Assembly (NCBI GenBank): GCA_028690885.1 | Contig: JAQVAJ010000117.1 | Location: 1-5,696, forward strand | From: Clostridia bacterium | Lineage (GTDB): Bacteria; Bacillota; Clostridia; DUPQ01 | Direction: 5' to 3' | Length of the DNA: 5,696 nucleotides | Shown: positions 5,644 to 5,696 of the stretch, in pieces | Layout: each line of letters begins with the position of its first letter | Numbering within the stretch: position 1 is the stretch's first letter | Position numbers and translations under genes: made by a program | Notes under the pieces: model-generated | What the model was told of the DNA's origin: nothing | What the model saw: the letters and a program-made list of their open reading frames with translations, nothing else | Databases searched by the model: none

Positions 5644-5696
5644 ATGGGGTCAAGAAGCGTTTATTCATCGTCTTTATCTGAGAGACTTAGTTATGG
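5644..5696 (+). CDS. Start of an unidentified gene (3' end outside window)
   Basis: Only 17 codons are visible, reading MGSRSVYSSSLSERLSY: polar, serine-rich and with no hydrophobic core, so not an N-terminal signal peptide as far as can be seen. Evidence that it is a real gene is positional: a consensus GAGGAGG site 9 nt upstream, a terminator before it, and a candidate promoter at 5538-5566. The same frame is open back to ATG 5611 (adding MAYYHVRRNSF), but that start lacks a ribosome binding site. The product cannot be identified from this fragment. Confidence 0.6.
   Translation, partial: MGSRSVYSSSLSERLSY

Noticed and set aside
1..5696. CRISPR arrays, tRNA or rRNA genes, insertion sequences, phage or defence genes
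   Set aside because: No repeat-spacer pattern, cloverleaf, rRNA motif, transposase or terminal repeats were found; the window is dense metabolic coding sequence plus two short intergenic regions.

Overview
The window is a low-GC, AT-rich stretch of bacterial DNA with strong AGGAGG-type ribosome binding sites, A/T-ending codons and tightly packed co-directional genes. This fits a low-GC Bacillota (Firmicutes), most likely a clostridium. That assignment rests on composition and protein style only; no species can be named.

Positions 3-5036 are a histidine biosynthesis operon on the + strand: hisD (3' part only), hisC, hisB, purC, hisH, hisA and hisF. Five of the six gene junctions overlap: 8 nt for hisD/hisC, 4 nt for hisC/hisB, 1 nt for hisB/purC, 4 nt for purC/hisH and 4 nt for hisH/hisA. 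Only hisA/hisF has a gap, of 21 nt. This looks like one translationally coupled transcript. HisB (dehydratase), HisC (aminotransferase) and HisD (dehydrogenase) act late in the pathway. HisA makes the substrate of the HisH-HisF synthase, which yields imidazole glycerol phosphate for HisB and releases AICAR to purine synthesis. hisG, and hisZ if present, would lie upstream. hisI/hisE do not follow hisF here, and no histidinol-phosphate phosphatase gene is visible.

The unusual part is the purine gene purC (SAICAR synthetase) inserted between hisB and hisH. It overlaps both neighbours and looks intact. It belongs to the long (about 280-310 aa, Ade1-like) SAICAR synthetase type, not the short type of about 235-240 aa typical of Bacillota purine operons. 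SAICAR is two steps before AICAR, so the operon encodes two independent routes that feed the AICAR pool.

Positions 5037-5517 hold a separate small unit: a near-consensus promoter with an extended -10 (5106-5134), a palindrome abutting its -35, a 95-aa protein with two predicted membrane helices (5184-5471), and a strong intrinsic terminator (5491-5517). No terminator is visible between hisF and this promoter, so his transcripts may read through to 5517. Positions 5518-5643 contain a second candidate promoter and a short inverted repeat. An unidentified gene starts at 5644 and runs off the window.
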